Positions 33,836 to 45,825 of a stretch of DNA of 64,000 nt are shown here, piece by piece; position 1 is the first letter of the stretch, and each line of letters opens with the position of its first letter. The translations under genes and the position numbers were made by a program. The notes beneath the pieces are model-generated. The model searched no databases. It had not been told where the DNA came from and worked only from the letters and a program-made list of their open reading frames with translations. This stretch comes from Eutypa lata (taxonomy: Eukaryota; Ascomycota; Sordariomycetes; Xylariales; Diatrypaceae): positions 620,001 to 684,000 of the forward strand of contig JAKULF010000013.1 of the NCBI GenBank assembly GCA_022661535.1, in the 5' to 3' direction.

Positions 33836-36561
33836 ATGGCTGACTTCACCGTTGAACTCGGCCTAAGGCGTGGGGTGTGGTACTGGTGGCTCTTCTGCCT
33901 ACTCTCGACTACGGCAGATTTGATTGGGCTAGCGAAGAAGACGCAAGTGACTCTTGTCCTGGGTATTTCTACTCTTGTTGTTGCCGCAACCCACCGCATC
34001 CAACAGCGCCGGCAGATTGCGGTGCATCAATGGATTGGCCTCGTCGTCAATACCATATCTCTGTGTTTTGGATTTGCAAATTATGCTATAACGGCTGTCA
34101 TCGCACCAAGATGTAATGCTTTTTTGAAGTTGCTCGTCATCACTGCATTCGTCCAGGCCTCAATCCAGGTAGCTAAACGGAACCCTGATTCCCAGCGCAT
34201 TTGGAGACACGTGCAAACATGGAGTGGGATTCCCCGTCGTATACAAGATCGTCTGAAGGATATACAGCAGCTCAGCAATCCAGCCATCCGCCTACCCGCT
34301 GTCGCTCTGGCTTATATCGCATTATGGGGATCTCTTTTTGTTGTTATGATTTATGTGGTGAACTATGATTTCCCATCCTCAGAGCTCCCTTGGCTTCGAA
34401 GGTTAGCGCGCAAGTATCGTCTACGGCTGAAGTCCTTCTTATTTCACCACCTTTGGAAGAACGTCGTCAATCACTATGTATACATTCCTATCCAAGGCCA
34501 ATCTGACAAGACGAAGAAAATCCGGCTACTCCGATTGCTCAAGAGACGGCCCTTGAGTGAGCTCCGGTACGAACTGGTGGAGATCGATTTACGTCTGGAT
34601 CCGGTCTACGACGCGATTTCCTATCACTGGGGAGACGGGGAGAAGACAGAGCCCATCTTCATTAGTGGAAAGGTTATGTTAGTAGCCCCGACCGTCACTG
34701 CCGTTCTATATCATCTTAGCTCTTATAAGGAAGACCGCTTCGTTTGGATCGACTCCATTTGCATTAACCAGCGCGACAATGAGGAGAAGGGCTCTCAGAT
34801 CTCCCTGATGCGGGACATCTACCGCAGTGCATCCAAGACCGTCGTCTGGCTGGATGGGGTGCACGAGCCCGGAAAAGTCCGCACCATGCTCGCGAAAGTG
34901 TGGTATCACTACACGTGTACTACAACTGAGACGTGCCTCCAGTTCCTCCGAGAGCAATCAGAGTCAGATGTCCTAGCCGGGTGGATGCAGCTCATGAATC
35001 TATTCGCCAATCCTTGGTTCTTTCGTGTATGGGTCGTCCAGGAGGTCGCTACGGCATCCTCGGTAGAGGTTCTGGCATCCGGCGAGCCTCTTAACTGGGA
35101 CCACCTAGTTACTATGGCCGAACTGTGGCTGTCTCCGACCTTTAGTGTAGTGCTGTCAAGTAGCCCCCTTCCGGGGCTTGAAGACATTGCTGCTGTGGGA
35201 CAATTCAATACCAGGATGATGGCAGTTTGTCGCCGGAATCACGACTTCACTTATACCGATTTGGTATCTCTCCTTGACATGACCACCAGTTTCCGCTCTA
35301 CCGAGGTCGTGGATAAGATTTATGGCTTGTTAGGCATGCTAGATCCAGCGGATAATGTCCACGGGTGGCTAGTGGCAGATTACTCGAAAAGCGTGAAGGA
35401 GGTCTATACACTTGTCGCGAAGCAATTTGTCGCAAAGTATCCCAATGTGATTTTATCAAACGCTGGAATGGGCTTTCTGAGGAACTTGACAACACTCCCA
35501 TCTTGGGTGCCAGATTGGACATCCTTATCGATTTACGATACCCGCCGACAGCCATTCATAAGGAGTAGCGGCTACTCCAGATACAACGCTTCCGCCGGGT
35601 CTACTCTCGAGATTAAATGGCCGAGCAACCTATCTCTCTATGGGGAGTTTATACTCCGCATTAAAGGCCACCGTTTCGACACAATCAACTGCGTTGGTCC
35701 AACTCTAACCTTTCTGGACCAAAACCGCGGCCTTCCAACCGAAAAGGATGGAGAGATTATGCTTAAGTTCTTTAAGGGGCAGTAAGTAATTTCTCAGGTT
35801 ATTTTCTACACTTCGTGGCTAGCTTCAGTGCCTTGGAAGGCGTATCTTCAAGAGCAGAGGACTCTAGAAAAGCCCACACATGCCATATATATATATATAG
35901 AAGAATTGCTGACTCCAGATGTTGCAGTATGAGTGCCCGCAAAATGGCTACAACACTAGTGCAGGATCCATACCCACCCACGGGCCAGCCAGTCGAAGAG
36001 GCCTTCTGGCGCTGCCTGACTGGCGACACGGACAGGGCGCGTCCCGCCCCTCCCGAGCTCGGCTTGCACTGTCGGCTGTGGGAGCGCTTCTTGAGGTCGA
36101 AGCTCGACGCCGCAGCTTTGCAGGCGAGTGAAGATAGAGAGGAAACGGCAGCGCTGCTGTTGCACGACGACACGAACACCGTGCCGTCGATAGAGCAGCT
36201 CAGAGCCCTCGGACTCGAGAACGAAGCCCTACGCGTCGCTTTGATGTGGAATACCACGAGGGCCAAGGGTTGCGCGGGTCGCGCGTTCGCCGTGACGCAG
36301 AGTGGCTATATGGCCTTAGTGCCGCCGGGCACTGTGGCTGGGGACGCGGTCTGTCTCTTGTATGGGGTTGATACACCTTTTATTGTAAGAATGCTTTCGA
36401 TTGAAGACGCGAGTAAAGGTGGGGATATGAAGATTGTTTCTGGTCCTGAAGAGGGTATTGAGATTGTGAGTCTTGTGGGAGAATCGTATGTCCATGGTGT
36501 CATGGATGGAGAGGCTAATATGCATAATTCTGCGCAGTCCCAGATGTTCCATATAGTCTAG
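33836..36561 (+). CDS. HET-domain protein with N-terminal membrane region
   Basis: Exons 33836-35781 and 35928-36561 give 859 residues (862 if the AG at 35918 is used). The first 180 residues hold about four to five hydrophobic segments (around 12-32, 38-52, 66-90, 97-112 and 153-176), unusual for a HET protein. The HET domain then starts with YDAISYHWG (258-266) and FVWIDSICINQRDNEEKG (302-319), followed by MRDIYRSASKTVVWLD and FFRVWVVQEVA. The second exon provides the standard C-terminal block: FWRCLTGDTD, CAGRAFAVTQSGYMALVPP, GDAVCLLYG and YVHGVMDGEA. All landmarks are intact, so it is probably functional in incompatibility or death signalling, tethered to a membrane. Confidence 0.88.
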
Positions 36562-37110
36562 AGATCAAATGGGAGTTCGTAAGGTAGCAGACTATTTGTA
36601 GTTTCTAATTATAAAGCCATATCTCCGCCCATCATGCTCCCTATATACAACATCATTATCAAATATAAAGAAGTTGCCGAAGTCATCGATTCCAAGATGG
36701 CTGGATATTCCAGGACTGGTGGGAGGTCAAGTGTTACACCAGATGGGACTAGAAGGATGCGATGTCTAATCAAGCATCTGTCGATGGGCATCATGCTAAA
36801 GTTTCCTTTCGATCGTTATCGGCGGGGGGTATTTTATACGCTCACTGACAGGCCTGGAACGGAAGTCGCCGAAGCTGCTTTTCCAACATTTTCAATACTA
36901 ACTAAGGAATGGGACAAACAATACGAATATCAGTGGAATTTATTAACATCATCTAGACATGACGACCACAAGTATTACCGAAGAAAAACAAAGTTTGCTC
37001 GTTGAAGGGAAGAAGCGACGAAGCATAAGGGCTGGGATGATAGTGACATGCATATATGGCCTTCTTCCGTGATAACTTGTAATCCCTCACATTACTCCTT
37101 AGTTCAGTAT
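36562..37110. other. Intergenic with a weak 123-codon frame
   Basis: A plus-strand frame at 36634-37005 starts with ATG and has moderately protein-like composition (including YRRGVFYTLTDRPGTEVAE) but no recognisable domain. It lies between two genes facing each other. Confidence 0.25.
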
Positions 37111-39172
37111 TCAATGAAGATCCGACAAACCAGCTTGCATGATATTCTCCGTCAAAGTTCCGTTCAGGATGATACCAAACGGGCCTGTTTCAAGCGGGCA
37201 GAAGGAGTCGTTCCCAGGCATCTGGTTCGTCTGAAAGTAGGCGGCCACTTTTGCGTAGCCGCAAAGGTTTGCCGTAGCACTGGTGGTATGCTTTTGAATT
37301 GGTCAGCACTAAAAATGTGACACAGGACTGAGATACTGCACTCACCCCCATTCCGTCAATAGTAAGAATTTCGGCGTTTTTATAGTTCGGCGCCGACGAG
37401 ATCGAACTGTTTTCTATAGTCAGCTTCAACACTAGGTAGAAGAGGGAGCCAGTTACTCACTTGTCAATAGGTGTGACCGGGTCGTAAGTGTTGCTGACAA
37501 AGAGTATGGGCGTTGCTGTGTCGCCGCCGAAGGGCCCACTGAATATCTCGGTGGCTTTTATCGACCAACCGAGACATCCAAGCATCGTCCTGCTCCAAAT
37601 CTCCCCGAGGATGCTTTGGCTTTCAAGCTCTTCAAGTTGAGGCCTCAAGTCCTCCAGTGTCTTGTTGTACCACGCATTGTCCTGGTCAGAGCATAAAACA
37701 CCGAGAGACCACTCTGGATTCTCATAGGTAGCGCCAAAGACCTCCGTGGCTTGCTCTACCCAAGTGCTGATATCCTGTGTATAAATAGCACTCTCGAGGT
37801 CTAGTAGGACCTCAGGCAACACGCTGAATAATGAGAGTGGCGTATCGGCCACGGCCAAAACTCCGATCTTCAGTATGAGCAATGCTGCCTCGATGTCGGT
37901 AGCGTTCGACCAACCCTCAGCCTCCGCTTTCCGGGCATCAAGCTGTGCGAAAGACCGGTTGAACCGGTCGTGAATATCTCCTGGGGTAGACCCAGTATAG
38001 TACGGACACTCCGATTGTCCAGCCTCGTGGCAATATATGAAGAAGGAAGCGATGATGCCATCCAGATGGTTGACGCTGGCAGAAGTGTAGTTGGTTAAGA
38101 AGCCCTCGGGACTCACGACACCGTCTAGGACCACGTTACCCACTCTTTCGGGAAACATAGAAGCGAAGGTTTGCCCAAGGAATGTACCGTAGCTGATTCC
38201 GTAGTAGTTCAGAAGGTGGCTAGGTTTAGACTGCAATAATGCGAATTAGCAATTGCCACCTCCAGAAGGACGGATGAAAGCGGGAGAGCCCTTAACAATC
38301 CGAGAGAGTTGCTGGCGAACTGGCTCAATATGGGCGTGACCACTGCTGAACAAAAGAAGAAAGGGGTAAAAATGACTCATGAAGTCACATACTGCTCTTT
38401 TGCCATCTTCTGTTTCTGCGAACGCATCGACAATGCTGAGCATGTCCCTTGCGGTGGTTGCGGTAGACATGTGCGGGCCAGCATCCGTTTCGCCTCCTAT
38501 CATTTCCTCGCATTGTTCGCCAAGTTTCTTGCCGTATTGAATATAGCTTTCGTAATAGCCATCTACAACTCTCGGAGAAGACCTGGACGCCAACGCAGTA
38601 TTCTCATCGTAAGTGAGGTTGGCCGAGCAGCTAGCTAGAGGCTCGCTGAACCAAATGCCTCTGGGATCGAAACCGACGATGTCCCAATTCGACCCTAGCA
38701 CGGTCTATCCCATATCAAACGGGAGTTAGTTATCACTCATGGAACAAAGCTGGATCTGGGAGGTAAGAAAGAAAAAAAAAACAAGTACTAACTTGAAGGA
38801 TAGTCGCATTGCCTAGAGCTTCGCCAACACCCGAAGTTCCAGGTCCACCAGGATTAAGGAGTATCATGCCTTGGTAAGGTCCAACGGAAGAATTGGATTG
38901 GGCAGGATATTTGACAATGGGGATCGAAGCTCGACCAAGAGTAGGGTTCTGGTAATCAAGCGGTACCTATATAACACGTTCAGCATGCAAGACAAAAGGC
39001 TGGGGGAGAGCTCGCTCACATCAAGCCTGGCGCAGAGGAAATCACCATTGCAAGGACACCAAGTGAGGGTCTTGGACGGGGATATTTGATCCAGAGTACA
39101 GCTCTCGGAACAGGTTGCAAATGCAAGTTGGAATAAGCCCAGCAGGGCGAAAATGAATGTAGATGCCATCAT
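37111..39172 (-). CDS. Secreted alpha/beta hydrolase, tripeptidyl-aminopeptidase-like (S33/TAP family)
   Basis: Six exons (39020-39172, 38793-38966, 38393-38704, 37461-38230, 37346-37406, 37111-37290) give 549 residues. A signal peptide (1-19) precedes Cys-rich CSESCTLDQ and WCPCNGDFLCARLDVPLDY, typical of secreted TAP-like peptidases. The oxyanion segment is NPGGPGTSG. The nucleophile is Ser226 in GISYG, the acid Asp463 in NTYDPVTP, and the histidine is His491 at the start of the last exon, after DGMG. A C-terminal cysteine-containing TAP domain follows. By family it releases short peptides or amino acids from the N termini of extracellular peptides. Two introns are very short (54 and 55 nt), but each has a CTGAC branch site and phases agree. 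Confidence 0.9.
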
Positions 39173-40040
39173 AAGGGGTTGGAAACGAATGACTTGGAAA
39201 GAATGACTTATGGAGAGTGACTTGTGGAGAGTGACTGGAGAGAAGGGGCTGGCATAGATACATATATTTATACATGTGTTCGACTTCTCTGAACTTCGAT
39301 GTCATGACGTCCGAAATATAGCTATTTACAGGTAATAGTCCCCCGACTCCTATAAACTGGTGCCGGACTTAACGACGAGCATCCACATATACTAACTGAA
39401 TACAGAGCTTTGATTGGTCAAACACCGCTAGAACGACAGGGTCCTTACGAGCCGACCAATCAGAGCTTGTGAATGTTTGCAATAATTGGGCCATATTTCT
39501 ATATTAAAATAACCATGTTCATGCCTGGAGTCGTTAAGAATCTATCATCCCCGGGACCCATACGGACGGGATGCCTAGGTTACAGAGCAGGGTCCCTACG
39601 AGTACGAGAGGTGCTAGCGATTTACAACTACCATTAGGCCATCCTACTCAAATTTATGTGGTTGTACACGACGATTGGCAGTCAAAGCGGGGCTTCCCGA
39701 TTCAGAGCTTGATGCGCTTTGTCAGAATAGGAGACTGGCCGGAAGAATTGAACTGTTTATTATTAGAAATATTCTTTAATTTTATACTTTGGGAATCTCT
39801 AAACAGAATGGGAAGAATCATGTTGATCCGAAGCTCGAAGCTGAAAGGATGAGCTTGGAATAGGGGCATCTAACTATAAATGCGCAGAGGCAGGTACAAA
39901 CAAATGTCAATTACCCCGGCATAATGAGTGGGGGAGTTATAGCACGGATAAAAAACGGAGCCTAGCCTCTAGAGGTAAATGCCCTAGGTGGCTTATTTTC
40001 ATAACATTTCCTATCAGATTCTCATCATCATACCCTTCAG
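39173..40040. other. Divergent intergenic region (S33 hydrolase / Zn2Cys6 regulator)
   Basis: 868 bp between the two starts. A short frame at 39571-39852 has no recognisable domain. The head-to-head layout makes the regulator a candidate controller of the hydrolase, which is inference only. Confidence 0.4.
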
Positions 40041-41810
40041 ATGCCCAAGGTCGCAAAAGGGAGAAGAAAACGAGCATACCGACCGAAGACCCGGTCGGGT
40101 TGCCTAACCTGTAGAAGTAAGGATCACAAAACGCGAACTCGAGACTTTTATTTACTCTAGCCGTTGACTGATTCGAAGTACCTCTATAGTACGGCGAGTG
40201 AAATGCGATGAGGCACAGCCAGCTTGTCTCAGATGCATATCAACGCGCCGCGTCTGCGACGGCTATGCTCATGACCTACCGTCGCATGGGTCACCTGTAA
40301 CCCTAGACTCTGTGGCTGTCATAACAGGTCCATCGTTTGGGATCCAAGCCTCTCCACAATCAAAACGATCGTTCGCATTCTTTGTGCAGCGAACATGCCC
40401 GCAACTCGCCGGCTTTTTCGGCTCTGACTTCTGGGAACGACTCGTTCTTCGAGCCGCATATCACGAATCGGCTGTGCATCATGCCGTTGTAGCCATAGGA
40501 TCGTGCCATGAAATGGCTGAGCATCAGGCAGCAATTGCAGATGCCAACGGCGCCTTTGCATTGGAGCAATACAATCTCGCCATCAGGGACCTCTTAGTCC
40601 CTCTATCTCAGAATGGAGAGCGGGGCGTTGATCTTTGCCTCATCTCCTGTATTCTTTTCGCTTGTTTCGAGGTACATTCCATTGTTCACATTGCTGTCAC
40701 TCCTATCTAGTGCTAGATGCTGATGCTCCCAGAACATGCAAGGGCACCATGCCGCGGCAATGTCCCATATCCAAAGTGGCGCGAAGCTACTGTGCGAAAT
40801 CGCATACGACCAGCGCAATGGAGTACTTCAACACGAAGTGCTTGGATCAAGGAGTGAAATAGATTCCTACGCTCCACTAGAGGTTCTTGCTCCAATATTT
40901 GCACGACTGGACCCACGAGTTACAGCGGTAAGAAGATCCAGCTCTGTCATCCTAGTCTCTACTTTAGCTGATGTGTTCGATGTAGATAATCCGAGACTAC
41001 AAGTTCAAGCTTTATGAGAGTTATTTCTCTGGGGGAGCCTACAATGACATTCCTTTCTCCTTCTCCAGTGTTCAGGAGGCAAAGAACCTCTTCGAATATG
41101 GCTATTGTCTCTTCACTAGCAGCCTCGCCGCTCAGCTATCATCAGCTGACCCCGTGGATTTCCCTGCTTCCATCGAATCCCATATAGGTTACTGCGCCAC
41201 TCTATTGTCGAAATTCTCGCTCGCATTGAATGAGTTTGTAGTCTCGAACAGCTCGCATTTTACTACAAAGGAACATACTGCCGTAGCTGTGCTACAGCTA
41301 AATGTTCTGAGCACCTATGTCTCGTTCCACGTCGAGCATGTACCTCCAGGTTATCGGTCACACTGGGAGGATTTCATGCCGCAGATGGAGGAAATGGTTG
41401 TCCTTGGCGAGAAAATTGTCTCTTTTATGTCAGCTGAAAACGACCCTAAAGGGCAAACAACCTCGTTCTGTTCAGATATGGGGTTTATCATCCCTCTTTA
41501 CACTGTGGCTAGTGAGTGTCGGGACCCTATAATTCGTCGAAAAGCGATTGGCCTTCTTCGTGCAACATCGCGGCAAGAGGGTCTCTGGAATAGCTTGTTG
41601 GTCGCAAAAGCTGCTGAGCGGATAAACGAAATCGAAGAGAGCATCCTGAGAGAACCCTACGCTGGCACCAATGGCCTTGATAAATTGGAGTTACCTAGCG
41701 GTCAACCCTTCCTGGAACTCGACGCAACAGGAGGTCGGTTACAATATGTTCAACAGATTCAAGGAGGTAAGGCTCACATTAACGTGGTCGAGGAGGTGTT
41801 CAGTTGGTAA
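40041..41810 (+). CDS. Zn2Cys6 fungal transcription factor
   Basis: Exons 40041-40116, 40190-40671, 40733-40927 and 40986-41810 give 525 residues. The binuclear zinc cluster is perfect: Cys 21, 24, 31, 38, 41 and 48 (C-x2-C-x6-C-x6-C-x2-C-x6-C), preceded by a basic stretch (KGRRKRAYRPKTRSG). The first intron cuts the cluster inside CRIRRVKC. The remainder is the fungal-specific regulator region, with QRTCPQLAGFFGSDFWERLVL and AVVAIGSCHEM, which are common in this class. Translation stops at a TAA just after VVEEVFSW, but the same frame continues as YATLYDDPSQEACMEHSMRL for about 66 codons, so the C terminus may be truncated (see findings). The target genes are unknown. Confidence 0.88.
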
Positions 41811-44554
41811 AGCTACGCGACCCTGTACGATGATCCTAGCCAGGAAGCATGCATGGAACATTCGATGCGCCTCCTCATCCTAAATACGGCTATTGCTTAT
41901 GGGGATCGTAAGCTAATCGTCGGTCGTGAAAACGAGAGCGAGGGACGTATCGCGATGAAGTACACTGGGAGAAACTGGCATCGGCGTCCACCCTTGCGAC
42001 TGTTTTGCCTAGGTCAGGGGTATCGGCATTAATTGCCTCATAGAAAAATGTTCCCTAGGATATGTTCCTCTGCAACGTTATCTGTTCCCCTAAGCACTGG
42101 AACGAAAGACTTAGTGCGTGCGCACGTCGTCACTGGACATTGGAGAAACGCAGAGTCTCTTATGTTCGCACACTAAACTCTGACTGAATCGAAGTTATTG
42201 GTTTTTATTCCGATCGTTTGGGCTTCCCCCGTTGATTATATTCGTCATTCGGGCGTAAGATGGGTTGAAGATCCATACTTGACAGATATTGGGACTCTCT
42301 AGATCATCTTGCCCCTTTTGATCACCTTGGGATTGCTCGGAAGGGGCGTTGGGGTAAGGTGAGGGATTATCTAAGACAATAGGGGTTGTCAGTGGCGGGA
42401 TAATCGTCAACACACACCTTGTGCAACATGGGTCTTATGTAATATAGTCATACAGGCAGGCATAAAATCACTTTCAAGTTTTATTGCTTCGATAATTCTA
42501 CTAGTCCATTCAAAGGACGAAGTGGCGTATACCCATGGCCAGTTATCGGACATATTCGACTTGCGAGTGTAATAACTATAAAATAAAGCTACAGCGAGAA
42601 GCAGCAGTCAGATTCGTATCTTGTTCTACATCTCCAACACCATAGGTCCGCGGACTAAAATGATGATTTAAACGGCCTAAGCGTCTCTAAATAGCTACAA
42701 CATAATACACTTGGAGACTTTTGCTAAGAAGGTTGTTCTTCACTATCATATCTCGTATTTGACCCGTAGTTGTTGTGCAACACCAGATGAGCTTCATGTA
42801 TCGTAACCCCGGTACAACTAATATACGACTTCTATTGAGTGCCGATCTAGACATATTTTTGAAATACAGGCTAGCATTGTAGAAATGTAGCGAAATGAAC
42901 AAAAGGCATCGTATCATTTCAAGATGTGGCCTGATCATACGGCCAGGTAGGCCGATCAGAGTGATCATCTCCTGCACTAGAAAAACATGAATCTCCACTC
43001 ATAATCTGTGATGCGATTGTCGATTATATAGATAGGTAGTCCTCAAATTCAAGGACAATTCTACTGCGATATCGTCAGCTAGACTAATAGATACTAACAT
43101 TTCCTTGACCTACTTTGTACACGAAGGGGATACATATTTTGGCAAGGTGGTCGCTTGGCATGACATAATCCCCCAAAAATTACAGAATAAGAATAAGATG
43201 TACGTTCTGTGTAACCATCGAGAGACTTGAGCGGTGGGCCCCCTGAATTCAATACCTAAGGTGCATTCCAGACAATAAGAACTAAGAATAGAATTGAGGC
43301 TAACGCTAAGCCGCCTACCTGGTGTCCAGTCCCAGCCGCCCAACCTTACCATACGACCACGGAACTTTCAAGTTGCACAAGAAGGACGTCTAGGACTCTA
43401 GGATAGGAATGATAGTCCAGTCAGCTGCAGGTAGACCAAACTAGAAGCCAATCATCCTGATAGTCCTAGGAATACTAATGGTAAATACGAAGGAAGGGAT
43501 AGGCATCGTCTATACTTAGCTTCGAACGCGGGGCATGTTCATTCAGTGACCAGAGATAAGTAAGTCTCGCCTATTTCATAAACTATATTGATGCACTAGA
43601 ACCAGCGTAGTAAGCATGAGATAAGCCCGCATCGCTAATATTCAATTCGTCACTTCGCTGCTGTGACAGCTTCCACGGAATATATTCTATTGCCGATATG
43701 CTTAGGATAACTAGAGGTTTATTACTTTCACGAACTCGATTATGGCCCTCACGGCGGATGGGGTGAAGTATTAAGAGGCAATTAGAGTTAAATCAACCTA
43801 CTGCCGAAGCTTGCTCGATCCACTATATTTAGGGCTTAGTGGCCTCAAGCTGAAAAACAGCCCCGCTGGCCACCGGGATCCTTATTCCACCAATTTAGCT
43901 ACGATTCAGGGGAGTTCAGCCCTACCATACACATGCCTACAACTAAACATCCAAGGCTGCTCTCTAAAGGATTAAAATTGACTATCATTCACTGTTATAC
44001 AGGTCTCTAACATGTCTGAATAGAACGAGTACGACCCCAATCCGACCACCGGAACTTGAAGGAGAGCCTTCACCAACAGCCTCTCAGCTTAGGTGATGAG
44101 AGGGATCAACGTCATTAGCTCAATTGGCTGGGCTGGCCTTCCTATTCGGGATTGAGAGCTGTAGCGCTGAGGATACCGTAATAAGGTAACTCTGCATGCC
44201 GATCAGTTCGTGGGGTGCTAATGATATCCCCCTTGCGAAATACTGACGCCAGCAACGAACCTGTACTACCATCATCGTCGCCGTCAAGCTTTGTGTGGCT
44301 TGCAGGGACCAAAACGAGAAATACTCTGCGGAACAGGTTTCAATAACAAACCATCACGAACATTCTGTCAGTTATAAATACTAGACCTCAATCACCGATG
44401 TCTTGGAAAAAGAAACAATCCAGCAGCACCACGAAGCTTCTCTCCAGTCAGTATCCCACCTGCATAGACGGTACTTTATAGCAACGACTAGTAGTAGTTC
44501 GCAGCTCCTTGCTACGCTTTCTTCGAAATCTGCATCACTTTTTATAAACCAAAA
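41811..44554. other. Gene-poor 2.7-kb region
   Basis: After the possible readthrough frame of the regulator (41811-42032) I see no supportable gene. A minus-strand frame at 42687-42998 (103 codons) is not convincing. The right end is the promoter of the GH5-type gene. Confidence 0.5.
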
Positions 44555-45825
44555 ATGATGAGATCCGTCCTCGTCGCGCTCGGCGCGATGGCGCTCTCGC
44601 TGGCCTCTGCCTCGCCGGCTCCTCGCGCAGACGGCCACTCCTTTATGGGGACGAACCTGTACTTCCTACCGGGGCTGTCGGACTCCGATCAGGACTCGTA
44701 CATCTCGCGCATGGCATCGGCCGGCGCCAAGGTGATCCGAGTCTGGGTCAACAGGCAGAACCCCGGGTGCGAGAAAGGCAGCAAGCTCGCCTACGTCCCG
44801 GCGTTCGAGGACAAGGCCATCGGCCAGTACGAGTCCGCGACGCTCGACGCCCTTGACAAGGTCATCGATAAGATCGCCAAGGCGGGCATGAAGGTCGTTA
44901 TCTCGCCGCATGATTCCAACTCCCTTATTGGCGACGGCCGCAAGTAAGTATCAAGCTGGCTTAAGGACAGACCCGACCCCGGGGAGATGTGGTAAACAGG
45001 GCGCTAATGAGCTTGGCGTGGATAATAGGGACGTCTACTATGATGCGTATGGCTACGGCTTCTTCTACGAGAAACAGGAGGCTTTCGACGCCTATGATTC
45101 CAGGCTGTCCGCTATCCTGAACTACAAGGGGGCCACCTCGGGCAAGGTCTGGAAGGAGTGGAGCGACGCCATTCTGAGCTTCAACTTGCAGGTATGTATT
45201 CGCAACATCTCTCCATCGTCTCTCGTACCTCTAATAGTAAATTCTTCAATGCTAACAAAAAAAAAAACCGCAGAACGAGCCCATGACACCCGACCCGAGC
45301 GCCTGCAAAAACGGGGACGCACACAACTGGCTCTGCGGGCGCGCGGGGCACCTGCGCCAGGAGCTCGGCGCCGACAACCCGATCTTGGTGTCCACGGGCG
45401 GCGTGGGCGGCGATATCTCGAACGACTGCACGTTCATCTCCGCCGTGACGGACTGCGACGCCGTGGACCTGATCTCCATCCACCGGTACGCGGGGTACCC
45501 GGGCAACTGGGCGGGCAGCGCGCCGGGGTACGTGGAGCAGGCCAACGGCAAGCTGGTGTACGTCGAAGAATGGGGCGTCAACACGACCAATGTCAACCCG
45601 GCCGAGGGCTTCCCCCACGAGGCCGCCGATATGAACTCCGTCGGGCTCCCCGCGCTGTACTGGCAGTTCCTCCCCGATGCGGTCTCCGACTGCCCGTATA
45701 ATCCCTCCACGGACAGTGATCCGTTTGGTATCTTTGTTGGTGGGGGCACGGATATCGATACGTCGCTTAAGAATGCGGCTAGCAGCCCTGCCCTGCAGCA
45801 GGGTTGGGACTCAGTCATCCCTTGA
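44555..45825 (+). CDS. Secreted glycoside hydrolase, GH5-like (clan GH-A)
   Basis: Exons 44555-44943, 45029-45191 and 45274-45825 give 367 residues. The signal peptide is followed by GTNLYFLPGLSD, the first strand of a GH-A barrel. The acid/base Glu186 lies in LQNEPMTPD, with the Asn-Glu pair created right after an intron. His254 in SIHRY and the likely nucleophile Glu283 in VYVEEWGVN complete the GH5 set. The fold and the arrangement resemble fungal endo-mannanase or beta-1,4-glycanase types, but the substrate cannot be fixed from sequence alone. Cysteines in CEKGSK, CKNGD, CGR and CDAV suggest disulfides in a secreted enzyme. Strong GC bias at third positions fits high expression. The Zn2Cys6 gene lies 2.7 kb upstream. 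Confidence 0.85.

Noticed and set aside
36634..37005. 123-codon plus-strand frame after the HET gene
   Set aside because: Composition is moderately protein-like but there is no domain, no promoter space and no splice continuation; kept only as a note in the intergenic entry.
41776..41815. Extra 39-nt intron at the end of the Zn2Cys6 gene (GTAAGG...TTCAG)
   Set aside because: Too short for a fungal intron, lacks a branch site, and the new reading is not protein-like.
42687..42998. 103-codon minus-strand frame
   Set aside because: Starts with ATG, but composition is ordinary for random sequence and no motif is visible.
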